The translations under genes and the position numbers were made by a program. The notes beneath the pieces are model-generated. The model was not told the origin of the DNA. It made no database searches and was given only the letters and a program-made list of their open reading frames with translations. Shown one piece after another: positions 47,387 to 58,316 of a stretch of 64,000 nt of DNA. The first letter of the stretch is position 1; every line of letters starts with the position of its first letter. Source of the stretch: Selenomonas sputigena (GTDB taxonomy: Bacteria > Bacillota > Negativicutes > Selenomonadales > Selenomonadaceae); the NCBI RefSeq assembly GCF_026015965.1, contig NZ_CP110383.1, forward strand, positions 963,808-1,027,807. The letters are read 5' to 3'.

Positions 47387-48112
47387 ATGGAAGAGAACAT
47401 CCTCGAAATATTTTCCTCCATACAGGGAGAAGGAAAGTACATCGGTGCCCGGCAAGTATTTTTGCGCTTTGCGGGCTGCAATATCAAATGCAGCTTCTGC
47501 GATACTGCATTTCAGCCTGCCCGTTCCTGTCGAGTGGAAGCGATTCCAGGATGCGGCGAGTATGAAGAATTGCCCAATCCATTGTCCGTTCAGGAAGTTG
47601 CGGCAAGAATCCGCGCCTTCGTAGTGCCGGTGCGTCATCATTCCATCAGTTTGACAGGCGGGGAGCCGCTTCTTCATGCCGCCTTCATCCGTGCGCTTGC
47701 TTCTGAGGTAAATGTGCCGTTCTTCCTCGAAACGAACGGCACGCTCTATGAAGAGATGGCAAGCATTCTCGACATAACTTCCTACATCAGCATGGATATC
47801 AAATTGCCTAGCGTCACGGGAAAGTCTCTATGGGAAGAGCATCGTCGCTTTCTGCGGCTGCTGCACAATCATGACACCTATGTAAAGATCGTTGTCGCAG
47901 AAAATACGGAAGAAGATGAGTTTCAAGAGGCGGTGCATCTCGTCGCGCACATCGCACCGCAGATCCTCTTCATAATACAGCCTGCAACACCGTTTGGCGG
48001 CGTGCATGCGCCAACGGCAAAAAAACTTCTGCATCTGCAAGCGGAAGCCGCCGAACATCTGGCAAATGTCCGCGTCATCCCGCAGGCTCATCGCATGATG
48101 GGGTTGCTCTGA
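47387..48112 (+). CDS. queE: 7-carboxy-7-deazaguanine synthase
   Basis: A 241-residue radical-SAM enzyme that contracts CPH4 to 7-carboxy-7-deazaguanine. The cluster motif is AGCNIKCSFCDT (C-x3-C-x2-C, about 30-40), and the opening EIFSSIQGEGKYIGARQVFLRF (in parts) is diagnostic; SLTGGEPLLH follows. A cysteine-bearing insert after the cluster motif (about 45-65) is longer than in minimal QueE. It follows queD and is convergent with the ttcA-like gene. Confidence 0.94.
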   Translation: MEENILEIFSSIQGEGKYIGARQVFLRFAGCNIKCSFCDTAFQPARSCRVEAIPGCGEYEELPNPLSVQEVAARIRAFVVPVRHHSISLTGGEPLLHAAFIRALASEVNVPFFLETNGTLYEEMASILDITSYISMDIKLPSVTGKSLWEEHRRFLRLLHNHDTYVKIVVAENTEEDEFQEAVHLVAHIAPQILFIIQPATPFGGVHAPTAKKLLHLQAEAAEHLANVRVIPQAHRMMGLL

Positions 48113-48128
48113 CCGCGAGATTTTTCCA

Positions 48129-48159
48129 CCTGTACTCATTTTTCAGGTACAGGATTTTT
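48129..48159 (+). terminator. Terminator after queE
   Basis: A 7-bp stem, CCTGTAC (48129-48135) with GTACAGG (48147-48153), then ATTTTTC. It overlaps the 3' end of the convergent ttcA-like gene. Confidence 0.6.
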
Positions 48160-48927
48160 CTTGTATGTACGGTACGTTTCCAACATTTCATCTCGCGTCT
48201 GTATGCGCGGCCACAATTCTCCGACGGCATTTTCGCGCATGGAAGCAGCTAAATGATGGTAGATTTGCGGATCCTTTTTCTCCCATGAAGAAATCAGCTC
48301 TTTGACCTCCTGACGCATCGTCGTTCCATCGAGCGGACATGGAGCGGGGATGGGGCTGAACCCGTGAACAGCAATCGCATCACGAATTTCCGATTCACGG
48401 AAATAGACGAGCGGACGAATGACTGTGATGCCGGAGCGATCAAGATACGTTTTGGGCGTAAATGTATGAATTTGGCCCGAATACAAGATTCCCATGAGCA
48501 ATGTTTCCACCGCATCATCGTTGTGATGCGCATAAGCCACCTTGTTGCATCCATGTTCCTGCGCATAGCGATTGATTGCGCCGCGCCGAAAAAATGCGCA
48601 GGTAAAACAAGGATTTTTTTCCGGCGTCTCCTCAATGGTGCCAGCTATATTCACCGAAACGGCTTCAAAGGGAATGGAGATCTCCTCGCAAAATGAAGCG
48701 ATGCGCGCAACAGGAAAATCTTCCGTAAATTGCGGATCGATCGTCAAGGCGCAAAGAGAAAATTTCTTCTTCATACGTTTCTGCAGGATGGCTAACGCAT
48801 ACGCAAGAAATATGCTGTCCTTGCCTCCGGAAATCCCAATCAAGATGCGATCTCCGTCTTCGATCAGCTGAAACTCGACGACAGCTCGCATAAGTTTGCT
48901 GAAATAAAGCTGCGGGATATTATTCAC
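48136..48927 (-). CDS. TtcA-like tRNA 2-thiolation protein (PP-loop ATPase)
   Basis: A 263-residue PP-loop ATPase of the TtcA/TilS-like thiolase family. The ATP pyrophosphatase motif is GISGGKDSIFLAYA (about 33-46); CFTCAFFRRG gives the CxxC pair, and a later cysteine lies in IPAPCPLDG, the arrangement that holds a [4Fe-4S] cluster in TtcA. The usual TtcA product is 2-thiocytidine at position 32 of some tRNAs; other targets are possible in Firmicutes. I prefer GTG 48927 (GGGAGACC six bases upstream). The open frame runs on to 49062, but that would put a perfect palindrome and a candidate promoter inside the gene. Confidence 0.85.
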   Translation of the reverse strand: MNNIPQLYFSKLMRAVVEFQLIEDGDRILIGISGGKDSIFLAYALAILQKRMKKKFSLCALTIDPQFTEDFPVARIASFCEEISIPFEAVSVNIAGTIEETPEKNPCFTCAFFRRGAINRYAQEHGCNKVAYAHHNDDAVETLLMGILYSGQIHTFTPKTYLDRSGITVIRPLVYFRESEIRDAIAVHGFSPIPAPCPLDGTTMRQEVKELISSWEKKDPQIYHHLAASMRENAVGELWPRIQTRDEMLETYRTYKKNPVPEK

Positions 48928-48958
48928 GATAGGTCTCCCATCTTTTCTAAGAGTTTTA

Positions 48959-48993
48959 TTTACTTCCGATAAGTATAAATTATCGGAAGTAAA
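48959..48993 (-). promoter_or_regulatory. Perfect 14-bp inverted repeat upstream of the ttcA-like gene
   Basis: TTTACTTCCGATAA (48959-48972) and TTATCGGAAGTAAA (48980-48993) are perfect complements separated by 7 bases. On the minus strand a TATACT (48972-48977) lies in the centre, so a protein bound here would cover the -10 box of the ttcA-like gene. The distance to the GTG start is about 32 bases. It has the shape of an operator; as RNA it would also form a hairpin. The regulator is unknown. Confidence 0.65.
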
Positions 48994-49065
48994 CGCACGG
49001 TGTAGCAAATCTGCTTTTATACTACTTAGTATTCTAAAACTTCCACCCATCATCGCAGACAAGAC

Positions 49066-49097
49066 AAAAGCAGCCTCCTTTGCGGAGGCTGCTTTTT
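49066..49097. terminator. Two-way terminator after the universal stress protein gene
   Basis: A perfect 13-bp stem, AAAAGCAGCCTCC (49066-49078) with 49084-49096, loop TTTGC. T-runs occur on both strands. It ends the minus-strand usp transcript upstream of the ttcA-like promoter. Confidence 0.88.
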
Positions 49098-49115
49098 CTG
49101 CTTATTGTCCGCCGT

Positions 49116-49496
49116 TTACTTTACCACCATGACGGGAACCTTCGACTCTTCGACGACCTTCTGGCTGACACTGCCGATCAAAGCGCCCTTGAAGAGACCG
49201 AGACCGCGGCTGCCCATGATGATCATGTCGCTCTTTTCCGAGTCGGCAATCTTCAGGATCGCCTTCGGCACGTTGCCCGTCTCGACATGCCGCGTCGCCT
49301 TCATGTTCTCGGGGATCTTCTCCCAGATGCGGTCGAAGACGAGATGGCTCGGAATATCCTTGTTGATGTTGCTCGCCACATAGACGAAATCGAGACTTGC
49401 ATTGCACTTCTCCGCAAAGGCGATCGCCTCATCCACAGCCTTGCAGCCGTTGACAGAACCATCGACCGGCACGAGAATTTTGTTGATGCTGCCCAT
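49116..49496 (-). CDS. Universal stress protein (UspA family)
   Basis: A 126-residue ATP-binding-type universal stress protein. It starts with INKILVPVDGSVNGCKAVDEA and holds the nucleotide-binding signature GSRGLGLFKGALIGSVSQKVV (in parts) near the C-terminus, ending VPVMVVK. These proteins accumulate under starvation or stress; the exact role is unknown. ATG 49496 has a strong GGAGGTG site; the open frame extends five codons further but lacks such a site. It is monocistronic, bounded by terminators on each side. Confidence 0.93.
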   Translation of the reverse strand: MGSINKILVPVDGSVNGCKAVDEAIAFAEKCNASLDFVYVASNINKDIPSHLVFDRIWEKIPENMKATRHVETGNVPKAILKIADSEKSDMIIMGSRGLGLFKGALIGSVSQKVVEESKVPVMVVK

Positions 49497-49612
49497 ATAA
49501 AACACCTCCAAGCGAACTTTTTTCCTCTGTTGTCTACTTCTATATCAAAGCGAAAATTCCTTTTATCTTTTGGTATTTTTCTGAAAAATTTTCCGATATT
49601 TTCTTGCACCGT

Positions 49613-49656
49613 AAAAAAAGCCGTCGCTGGAATGCGCGATGATTCCAACGACAGCT
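49613..49656 (-). terminator. Terminator of the prfB/csaB cluster
   Basis: On the minus strand the stem is formed by 49642-49656 and 49619-49633 (15 positions; plus-strand arm AGCCGTCGCTGGAAT, two mismatched or wobble pairs), with an 8-base loop and a run of seven T after it. It ends the minus-strand transcript downstream of csaB. Confidence 0.88.
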
Positions 49657-49673
49657 CTTCTCCTGCACTTCGT

Positions 49674-50792
49674 TCAATTCTTTTTCTCCAAAGAAGGCGC
49701 ACCCTTTCGCAGGATTCCCACGGCAAGCTCAGCGTTTTGAAACGCGCGTCTCCTCAGCTCTTTCAGGAGGGCGGCATTTTTCTCGCAAAGCGTATCGCGC
49801 CTCTGCCACTTGCGCCGCACTTCCGCCATGAGTTCATCTGCCGTGATGGTCTCAAGTTTCGCGGCGGGCGTCTCACCGATGGAGTCAAGGAAACGATCGA
49901 TCTTCGGATCGTACGATACGCCGACGAGCGGCACGCCCATGACGCCCGCAAAAATCAAGGCATGAAGGCGAATCGCGATGAGCAAATCCATATTGCCGAC
50001 GAGTGAAAGAAGCTCCGCTGTCGAAAACTCGCCGTCGAGAACGATGGCTTCCTGCTTCATCATCGCAGCGATCGTCTCCGCCGTCTTGACATCCTCGGGA
50101 TACTGCATGGGCAGAAAGACGAGATTCGCACCAAGCTCGACGGCGATGCGGTCGGCCGCCTCAGCGAAGGCTTCCTTGTAGCGCTGCCAGCCCTTCCACT
50201 CGCGCACAGATATGCCGACGAGCGGCTTGTCGTCCGTCACGCCGTTCCACTGCAAGACCTGCCACCCCATATCTTTCGCAACGGGATTGATGGCGAGCAC
50301 CGGATCAGCAGTTTCGACGATTTTAGGACGATGAATGCCCATGGCCGCAAGCTCTGCCAAAGAGCCGTGGTCGCGCACGGTGATGAGGCGCACGCCGTTG
50401 CCGATGAGCCGCATCATCGTGCGCGCCCAGAAGCCCTCGATCGGGCCGATGCCCTGCGCGTAGAGCATGACGGGCCTTCGGGCGAGAAAGGCAAGGACGA
50501 TGATCGCCATGTAGTAATAGAGACTGCGGCGACTCGTGACATTCTGCAGCAGACTGCCGCCGCCCGACACGAGGAGGTCGGAAGCGCGCAAAGCCTTCCA
50601 TATATCGGAAAACGAGAGCCATGAAACAGCCTCAACACCGTGGCGGCGTTTCGTATCCGGAGGGTTCGCTGAGATCACCGTGATATTCGTTTGCGGGTCC
50701 AGTTCGGATAGAACCTCGATCATCGCGGCGAGCATGGCTTCGTCACCGGCGTTTTTCGAGCCGTAATATCCGGATACTACGATGTTGCTCAT
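49674..50792 (-). CDS. csaB: Polysaccharide pyruvyl transferase family protein (CsaB)
   Basis: A 372-residue member of the polysaccharide pyruvyl transferase family. It opens with IVVSGYYGSKNAGDEAMLAAMI (in parts), has SGGGSLLQN, LYAQGIGP, and the C-terminal RLHALIFAGVMGVPLVGVSYDPKI typical of CsaB. In classical Gram-positive cells CsaB adds pyruvate ketals to the secondary wall polymer that SLH domains bind. ATG 50792 overlaps the stop of the DUF5693 gene (ATGA), as in many Firmicutes. In Negativicutes, SLH porins are thought to bind polyamine-modified peptidoglycan instead, so the acceptor here is open. Confidence 0.9.
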   Translation of the reverse strand: MSNIVVSGYYGSKNAGDEAMLAAMIEVLSELDPQTNITVISANPPDTKRRHGVEAVSWLSFSDIWKALRASDLLVSGGGSLLQNVTSRRSLYYYMAIIVLAFLARRPVMLYAQGIGPIEGFWARTMMRLIGNGVRLITVRDHGSLAELAAMGIHRPKIVETADPVLAINPVAKDMGWQVLQWNGVTDDKPLVGISVREWKGWQRYKEAFAEAADRIAVELGANLVFLPMQYPEDVKTAETIAAMMKQEAIVLDGEFSTAELLSLVGNMDLLIAIRLHALIFAGVMGVPLVGVSYDPKIDRFLDSIGETPAAKLETITADELMAEVRRKWQRRDTLCEKNAALLKELRRRAFQNAELAVGILRKGAPSLEKKN

Positions 50793-52843
50793 TCCTTTGA
50801 GAAACGCTCCTTTGCCGAAGATAGTATCATTTGCGCGAGGTGCACGAGCACCATGAGAGCTGCGCCGATGCCGCAGCCGAGGACGATGCCGCCGATGCCG
50901 CGCACAAAGGACATGTAAACGGGCGTGCGCATATGTGCAAAGGTCTCGACCATCGATCCCTGACCGATCGTCGCTACGAGCACGAGCGCAAAGAGCAGCA
51001 TTGTCGGCCACTTGCGGCACCACGCGAGGACGGCGAGCATGAAAGCCGGATGGCCGATCATCAGCTCCTTCGAGCGCGGCCGCGCATAGAACGCCTGCTC
51101 CAGGATTGCACGGAACTTCAGCTCAAGCCCCGAGACGGGCATGCCCGACGTATGACCGGAACGTGCGACGAATACGACGGCGGCAAGAGCCACGAGCACG
51201 AAAATGAGAAGGGATTTGAGTTTCACGGGCATATCGAGAATCTGGCGAAGCTGCGTGAGAGCGCCCTGTTCCTCCGCCATTCTGCCATCGAAGACGTCGT
51301 AGCGCGTCAAAAACGCGATGGCGACGAGGACGATGGGTAGGACAAACGTCAGCTTGATGCCGCGGAAGATGTTGAACTCAAGGAAGTACTCGACATCAGC
51401 GAGCGCCCCCGACAGATATGCAGCTCCGACATAGGAGAGCGCCCCTGTCACAAAAAGGGCGACGGCAGCCGTTCCGATGATGCGCCAGAGCGGCGCTTTC
51501 GTATCGGGCTCCATGGTGCGAATGCGGTCGAGCTGCCATATCACGGCGAGCGCGGGAAAGAGGTTCGCGCTCAAAAACGCCGCGAGAAGTCGCATCTTCG
51601 CGCCGCTGCCCATGAGGATCGGCGCGGCAAAGACGAACGCCAACAGAGCAAAGAGTGCGTAGAGCGTCCTCGGCTGCAGACGGTGCGTGATCAGTGAGAG
51701 GTAGAGCACGACAGCCGCCGCCACGCCGAGCATCAGCACGGCACGCAGAGGACGCGGCGCATACCAGTTTTCAAACGTCCCCGCAGGACCAAGCGTGAAG
51801 CCATGTGACTCTACGGCTTCTGCCGTCGCCTTGATATAGTGCATGTTCGTCTCGAAGAGCGTCATGCCGGGCGCAGGCTTCTCGTAGATGCGCAGGAGGT
51901 TGATGCGAATGTTGCGCTCCATGTCCGTGTTCGCCCAACGCTCGACCGCCGTCTCGATCTTGAGCTTCGGCTGCTCGTCCTTCGGGATGGTGTAAAGACG
52001 CGCGACATGGTCGTAGCCGACGCCCTTGGAGATCTCGGAAAGCCCGTCCTGCTTATAGAACTGCAGCTGCGTCGTATCTTCGATGAGTCCGAGGACGAGA
52101 TTGCGCTCCTTGAAGCGATCGATCGTCGTCTGCAGCGACTTCGGAGCGCCGAGCATCTGCGAGCCGGAGAATACGACTTCCGAGATGCGGTAGTCTTCCA
52201 GACGGCGGAACACGGCATCGACATCGTCGGGCGTGCAGCCCAGATAATTCGTCGGACGTGCGAGCACGAAGAAGCCGGCGTCATTGACCGCCTGCATCTC
52301 GTCCGTCGGCATACCGAGATCCATCTTGAGGAAGGTTTCGTAATTCGCCTTGACGACGAGGATTTCCACGCCGTTGACTGCGACGGCGTTCACACGAGCA
52401 GCGCCCAGGCGGCGCAGCAAGTCCTCCTTGACCTCCTTGTAGGTACGCGCATCATGCCCGACGACACAGACGTCAGATCCCTTGATCGTACCGTTCTCGA
52501 TGAGGGTGCGCCACGCGGGATCGGTCAAGATCCCCGCATGGTAATTGGCTACGAGTTCACTTCCCGCGAGCGCCGTCACCTTTCCATTTGCATTGAGCTT
52601 CTTGAAGGTCGTCTCGTAGACGGCGAGCGACGTGATGCCCGCTTCCTTCGCCGCCTGCAGCACTTCAGGGACAGGTTTCCCCTCCTGCTCGGCAAGCTGC
52701 ACGAGATCTTCGTAGTCAATGGCGAGATCGACCTGCTTGTTGACCTCCTCCGCACGCCAGCGTGCGACGTCGATGAGGAGCGCCGCGACAAGGCCGACGA
52801 AGATGAAGGCGATGAGCACCTTGTTGTATTGAAATTGCTTCAT
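50789..52843 (-). CDS. DUF5693 family polytopic membrane protein
   Basis: A 684-residue membrane protein of the DUF5693 family, function unknown. It has one N-terminal transmembrane helix (about 8-26), an exported region of about 330 residues that includes VAVYETTFKKLN-like and VVFSGSQMLGAP segments and resembles a TIM-barrel-like fold, then about eight transmembrane helices (about 365-675). It commonly lies next to csaB, as here, and may handle or move the lipid-linked glycan that CsaB modifies. That is inference from context only. Start ATG 52843, SD AGGAG/TAGGA. Confidence 0.8.
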   Translation of the reverse strand: MKQFQYNKVLIAFIFVGLVAALLIDVARWRAEEVNKQVDLAIDYEDLVQLAEQEGKPVPEVLQAAKEAGITSLAVYETTFKKLNANGKVTALAGSELVANYHAGILTDPAWRTLIENGTIKGSDVCVVGHDARTYKEVKEDLLRRLGAARVNAVAVNGVEILVVKANYETFLKMDLGMPTDEMQAVNDAGFFVLARPTNYLGCTPDDVDAVFRRLEDYRISEVVFSGSQMLGAPKSLQTTIDRFKERNLVLGLIEDTTQLQFYKQDGLSEISKGVGYDHVARLYTIPKDEQPKLKIETAVERWANTDMERNIRINLLRIYEKPAPGMTLFETNMHYIKATAEAVESHGFTLGPAGTFENWYAPRPLRAVLMLGVAAAVVLYLSLITHRLQPRTLYALFALLAFVFAAPILMGSGAKMRLLAAFLSANLFPALAVIWQLDRIRTMEPDTKAPLWRIIGTAAVALFVTGALSYVGAAYLSGALADVEYFLEFNIFRGIKLTFVLPIVLVAIAFLTRYDVFDGRMAEEQGALTQLRQILDMPVKLKSLLIFVLVALAAVVFVARSGHTSGMPVSGLELKFRAILEQAFYARPRSKELMIGHPAFMLAVLAWCRKWPTMLLFALVLVATIGQGSMVETFAHMRTPVYMSFVRGIGGIVLGCGIGAALMVLVHLAQMILSSAKERFSKE

Positions 52844-52848
52844 GTATC

Positions 52849-53544
52849 CTACTCCTCATTCCCTCCGGCAGAGAGGCGCACGACGATGGCGCCCTTCCTG
52901 TGTTCGACGCTCTCGATTCGCGTCTTCAAAGGCAATGCATCGAGCTTCGCGATCTGAATGTCGCCGAAAATGTCGCCGAGATTTGCCTTGCCGATCAAGG
53001 CGTTTTTGATGTCGAGCCGCGTCATGTGAAAGTACAGCGCCTGCGCGTCCTCGACGATCTTCCCTTCGAGCACGACATCCGCCATGCGCCCGAAGATCTT
53101 CACTTCCGCTGTCGCATGCACGCCATCTTCGTCAATCGTCACCTTGATGTTGTCAAGCTTGTCGATGCGCTTCGCCAAAAGATTGCGCAGAGCATCCTCG
53201 GAAACGACGCCCGTGAGTTTCAAATCCTTGGCAGAAATGAGATGCACGCGGTGATCGAGGAAAAGATCTCGCGACGAAAAATTCACGCCGCTTCCTGTCA
53301 GCTGCACGCGCTCCATGCGCAAATCGCCGATGCGAAGCCCCTTCGCATCAATCTTGAGAGTGTCGATCTGTCCCAAGAGGAACAGGATGCCGGGCGTGCT
53401 CTCAACCGTCACCTCGGCGCTCTCTGCCCCGCGATCCCTGAGCATCGTCTCTGCTGTCTGCCGTGCCCATGCGGGCAGCAAAGTTTCGCCAAAGACGAGA
53501 AGGATTGCCGCAGCGCCTGCAACAAGCATCAAAAGTTTGCGCAA
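52849..53544 (-). CDS. DUF2993 (LmeA-like) exported protein
   Basis: A 231-residue protein with an N-terminal hydrophobic segment (LLMLVAGAAAILLVFG, signal peptide or anchor) followed by a DUF2993/LmeA-like domain (about 25-230): ESTPGILFLLGQIDTLKIDAKGL (in parts), VTIDEDGVHATAEVKIFG. LmeA in mycobacteria binds phospholipids in the periplasm and supports lipomannan/outer-envelope maturation. Here it could carry lipid across the periplasm of a diderm cell. The start is TTG 53544 with an AGGTGA site. It lies 16 bases after prfB and 5 bases before the DUF5693 gene. Confidence 0.78.
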   Translation of the reverse strand: MRKLLMLVAGAAAILLVFGETLLPAWARQTAETMLRDRGAESAEVTVESTPGILFLLGQIDTLKIDAKGLRIGDLRMERVQLTGSGVNFSSRDLFLDHRVHLISAKDLKLTGVVSEDALRNLLAKRIDKLDNIKVTIDEDGVHATAEVKIFGRMADVVLEGKIVEDAQALYFHMTRLDIKNALIGKANLGDIFGDIQIAKLDALPLKTRIESVEHRKGAIVVRLSAGGNEE

Positions 53545-53560
53545 AACATCACCTTAAATC

Positions 53561-54668
53561 TCAAATCTCATGATTCGCCTTCGCCGCGAGGAAGGCCTCG
53601 ATGAAGGCGTCGAGATCGCCGTCCATGACCGCCTGCACGTTGCCCGTCTCCATGCCTGTGCGCATGTCCTTGACCATCGTGTAGGGCTGAAATACGTAGG
53701 AACGGATCTGGCTTCCCCACTCGATCTTCTGCTGATCGCCTTCGAGCTTCTGAATCTCGGCTTCCTTCTTCTCCTGCTCCAATTCAAAGAGCTTGGCGCG
53801 CAGCATCTTCATGCACTGTTCGCGGTTCTGCAGCTGCGAGCGCTCGTTCTGGCACTGCACGACGATGCCCGTCGGCATGTGCGTCATGCGCACGGCGGAC
53901 GACGTCTTATTGATGTGCTGACCGCCCGCACCCGAAGCGCGGTAGGTGTCGACGCGCACGTCCGCCATATTGATCGCGACCTCGACGGCATCGTCGATCT
54001 CGGGCATGATGTCGCAGGCAGAAAACGACGTATGACGACGCGCATTGGAATCGAAGGGCGAGATGCGCACGAGACGATGCACGCCCTTTTCCGACTTCAA
54101 ATACCCGTAGGCGTTGTGCCCATTGATGAAGAGTGTCGCACTCTTGACGCCCGCCTCATCGCCGGGCAGCAGATCTGCCGTGACGACGGAAAAGCCGTGG
54201 CGCTCCGCCCACCTGCCGTACATGCGCAGAAGCATCTGCGTCCAGTCCTGCGCCTCCGTGCCGCCTGCGCCCGCGTGCAGCGTGAGGATCGCATTGTTCG
54301 CGTCATAAGGGCCGGACAAGAGGACTTCGAGCTCCAGCTCGCGCACGGCGGTCTTGATGGTCTCAAACTCCGTCTGCACTTCAGGCTCAAGGCTCGTATC
54401 ATTTTCTTCCAGCGCCATTTCAAGAAGCGCCTGTGCATCGTCCGTCTTGGAAACGATCTCCTTGTACTTGTCGACGCTTCCCTTGATCGCGGCAAGTTCC
54501 TGATTGATCTTCTGCGCCTCTTCCGCATTGTCCCAGAAGGTCGGCTCACCCATCTTGTATTCGAGTTCGGCTATCTTTTCTTCCTTTCTGGCGACGTCAA
54601 AGTGAATCCCCCATTTCCTTGAGCTTCGCTTGCATCGCCAAAATCTCCGGCTTCCAATCTTCGAGCAT
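53561..54668 (-). CDS. prfB: Peptide chain release factor 2 (programmed +1 frameshift)
   Basis: RF2, which recognises UGA and UAA stop codons. It has the codon-recognition SPF motif (RISPFDSNARRHTSF) and the catalytic GGQ (GAGGQHINKT). The gene is in two frames. A 23-codon zero frame starts at ATG 54668 (MLEDWKPEILAMQAKL...), reaches CTT TGA at 54602-54597, and the +1 frame continues GAC GTC GCC (DVARKEEK) to the stop at 53561, giving 368 residues, the normal RF2 length. This is the classic autoregulatory frameshift: scarce RF2 lets the ribosome slip at CUU UGA. A continuous open frame in the second frame alone would miss the real N-terminus. Confidence 0.95.
54597..54612 (-). other. prfB programmed +1 frameshift site
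   Basis: Read on the minus strand: GGGGG (54612-54608), ATTCA, CTT TGA C. The CTTTGAC core equals that of known prfB sites, and the G-run acts as an internal Shine-Dalgarno. In E. coli the spacing between the G-run and CTT is 3 bases; here it is 5. Confidence 0.9.
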
Positions 54669-54751
54669 CTTGTCACATCCTTACGTAGTGCTTTCTCTCG
54701 CGGGAAATCTATTCTTTATCGCTGCTCTCCCGCAAGCGGGAAAGCTCTGTC

Positions 54752-57280
<2,529 letters not shown>

Positions 57281-57382
57281 TCCGTATCACTCCTCGTTCC
57301 CGCAGCCGCCTTCGCGGCGCAGACTGATGATAGAGAGCGCCTTGCGGCGTCCCTCCGAAAGTATTGAACACCTATCCTAATG

Positions 57383-57411
57383 ATTCTAGCAGACAATCGC
57401 CCATAAGTCAA
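57383..57411 (-). promoter_or_regulatory. Promoter for secA
   Basis: On the minus strand TTGACT (57411-57406), a 17-base spacer, and TAGAAT (57388-57383) with an extended TGC. It overlaps the last codons of the upstream yitT gene. The leader of about 95 nt is GC-rich and can form small hairpins. Confidence 0.8.
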
Positions 57412-58316
57412 AAAATCCTCTTGCTTCGTTCCTTGAGCATCGCCTTCAGATGCATGCCGGGCATCGTGAAGCCCCTGCCCATGACCTCGTTCGCCGAAAG
57501 AACGATCATGAAGGCGTTCTTGTCGATGAGATTCGCGATGAGCTTGACCTTGCTGATCTGCGTGAGTGAGCAGACGAGGAAGAGCACGTTGCGCTCCTTG
57601 CGTGTAAACGCGCCCTGCCCATGCAGAAACGTCACGCCGCGCCCGACCTCGCAGATGATCGCCTCCGAAATCGGCTGTACATGGTCGGAGATGATGAGCA
57701 CGACCTTGCGGCTGTTGAAGCCCGCGACGACCCGATCCGTCACGGCAGAATTCATGAACATGCAGATGAGCGTGTAGAGCGCGGGCATGACGCCGAAGAG
57801 CGCGGCGGCCAAGAGCATGATGACGCAGTTGAAAGCAAAGATCACGCTGCCCATGTTCAAAGAGTAATACTTCTTCACGATGGCGGCGACGATGTCGAAA
57901 CCGCCCGAACTGCCGTTCATGCGGAAGATGATGCCATAGCCGATGCCGTTCAGCACGCCGCCGAAGATCGCCGCGAGCATCGTATCGGGCACGGGCGCAT
58001 AGACATTCAAGAAGCGCGTTGCATCGACGCAGAAAGAAAAGAGGACCGTGCCAAAGGCGATATCGAGCGTGTACTCGCGCCCAAGCGTCTTGTACGCCGC
58101 CGCGAGAAGCGGCAGATTGTACAGAAACATCTGCACGCCGATGGGAAGCGAGAAGAGATAGTAGAAAATCATCGCAATGCCCGCGATGCCACCCGACAAG
58201 AGGTGCGCGGGCACGACGAAGAGGTTGATCGACGAACTGCTGATGAGACAGCCGAGCAGGATGCCGAGATAGCGGAAAACACGCCCCTTCAATGTCAAAC
58301 TCCTGAGATGGAGCAT
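57408..58316 (-). CDS. YitT family membrane protein
   Basis: A 302-residue protein of the YitT/DUF161 family. Five or so transmembrane helices span about 15-175 (GILLGCLISSSSINLFVVPAHLLSGGIAG in parts; GVLNGIGYGIIFRMNGSSGGFDIV), and a cytosolic DUF2179 domain lies at about 225-290 (GRGVTFLHGQGAFTRKERNVL). Some family members are implicated in transport, but the substrate is unknown. ATG 58316 overlaps the stop of the upstream gene (TGATG), so the two are coupled. Confidence 0.88.
   Translation of the reverse strand: MLHLRSLTLKGRVFRYLGILLGCLISSSSINLFVVPAHLLSGGIAGIAMIFYYLFSLPIGVQMFLYNLPLLAAAYKTLGREYTLDIAFGTVLFSFCVDATRFLNVYAPVPDTMLAAIFGGVLNGIGYGIIFRMNGSSGGFDIVAAIVKKYYSLNMGSVIFAFNCVIMLLAAALFGVMPALYTLICMFMNSAVTDRVVAGFNSRKVVLIISDHVQPISEAIICEVGRGVTFLHGQGAFTRKERNVLFLVCSLTQISKVKLIANLIDKNAFMIVLSANEVMGRGFTMPGMHLKAMLKERSKRIF

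Noticed and set aside
48928-49062. Longer N-terminus of the ttcA-like protein
   Set aside because: It would include the perfect inverted repeat and a -10-like box, and the family starts near the chosen GTG with a good ribosome-binding site.
49080-50006. A 308-codon plus-strand open frame across the usp terminator and csaB
   Set aside because: It runs through a strong terminator and antisense to two good genes.
51839-52957. A 372-codon plus-strand open frame opposite the DUF5693 gene
   Set aside because: It is the complement of a membrane-protein gene coupled to csaB and has no motif.
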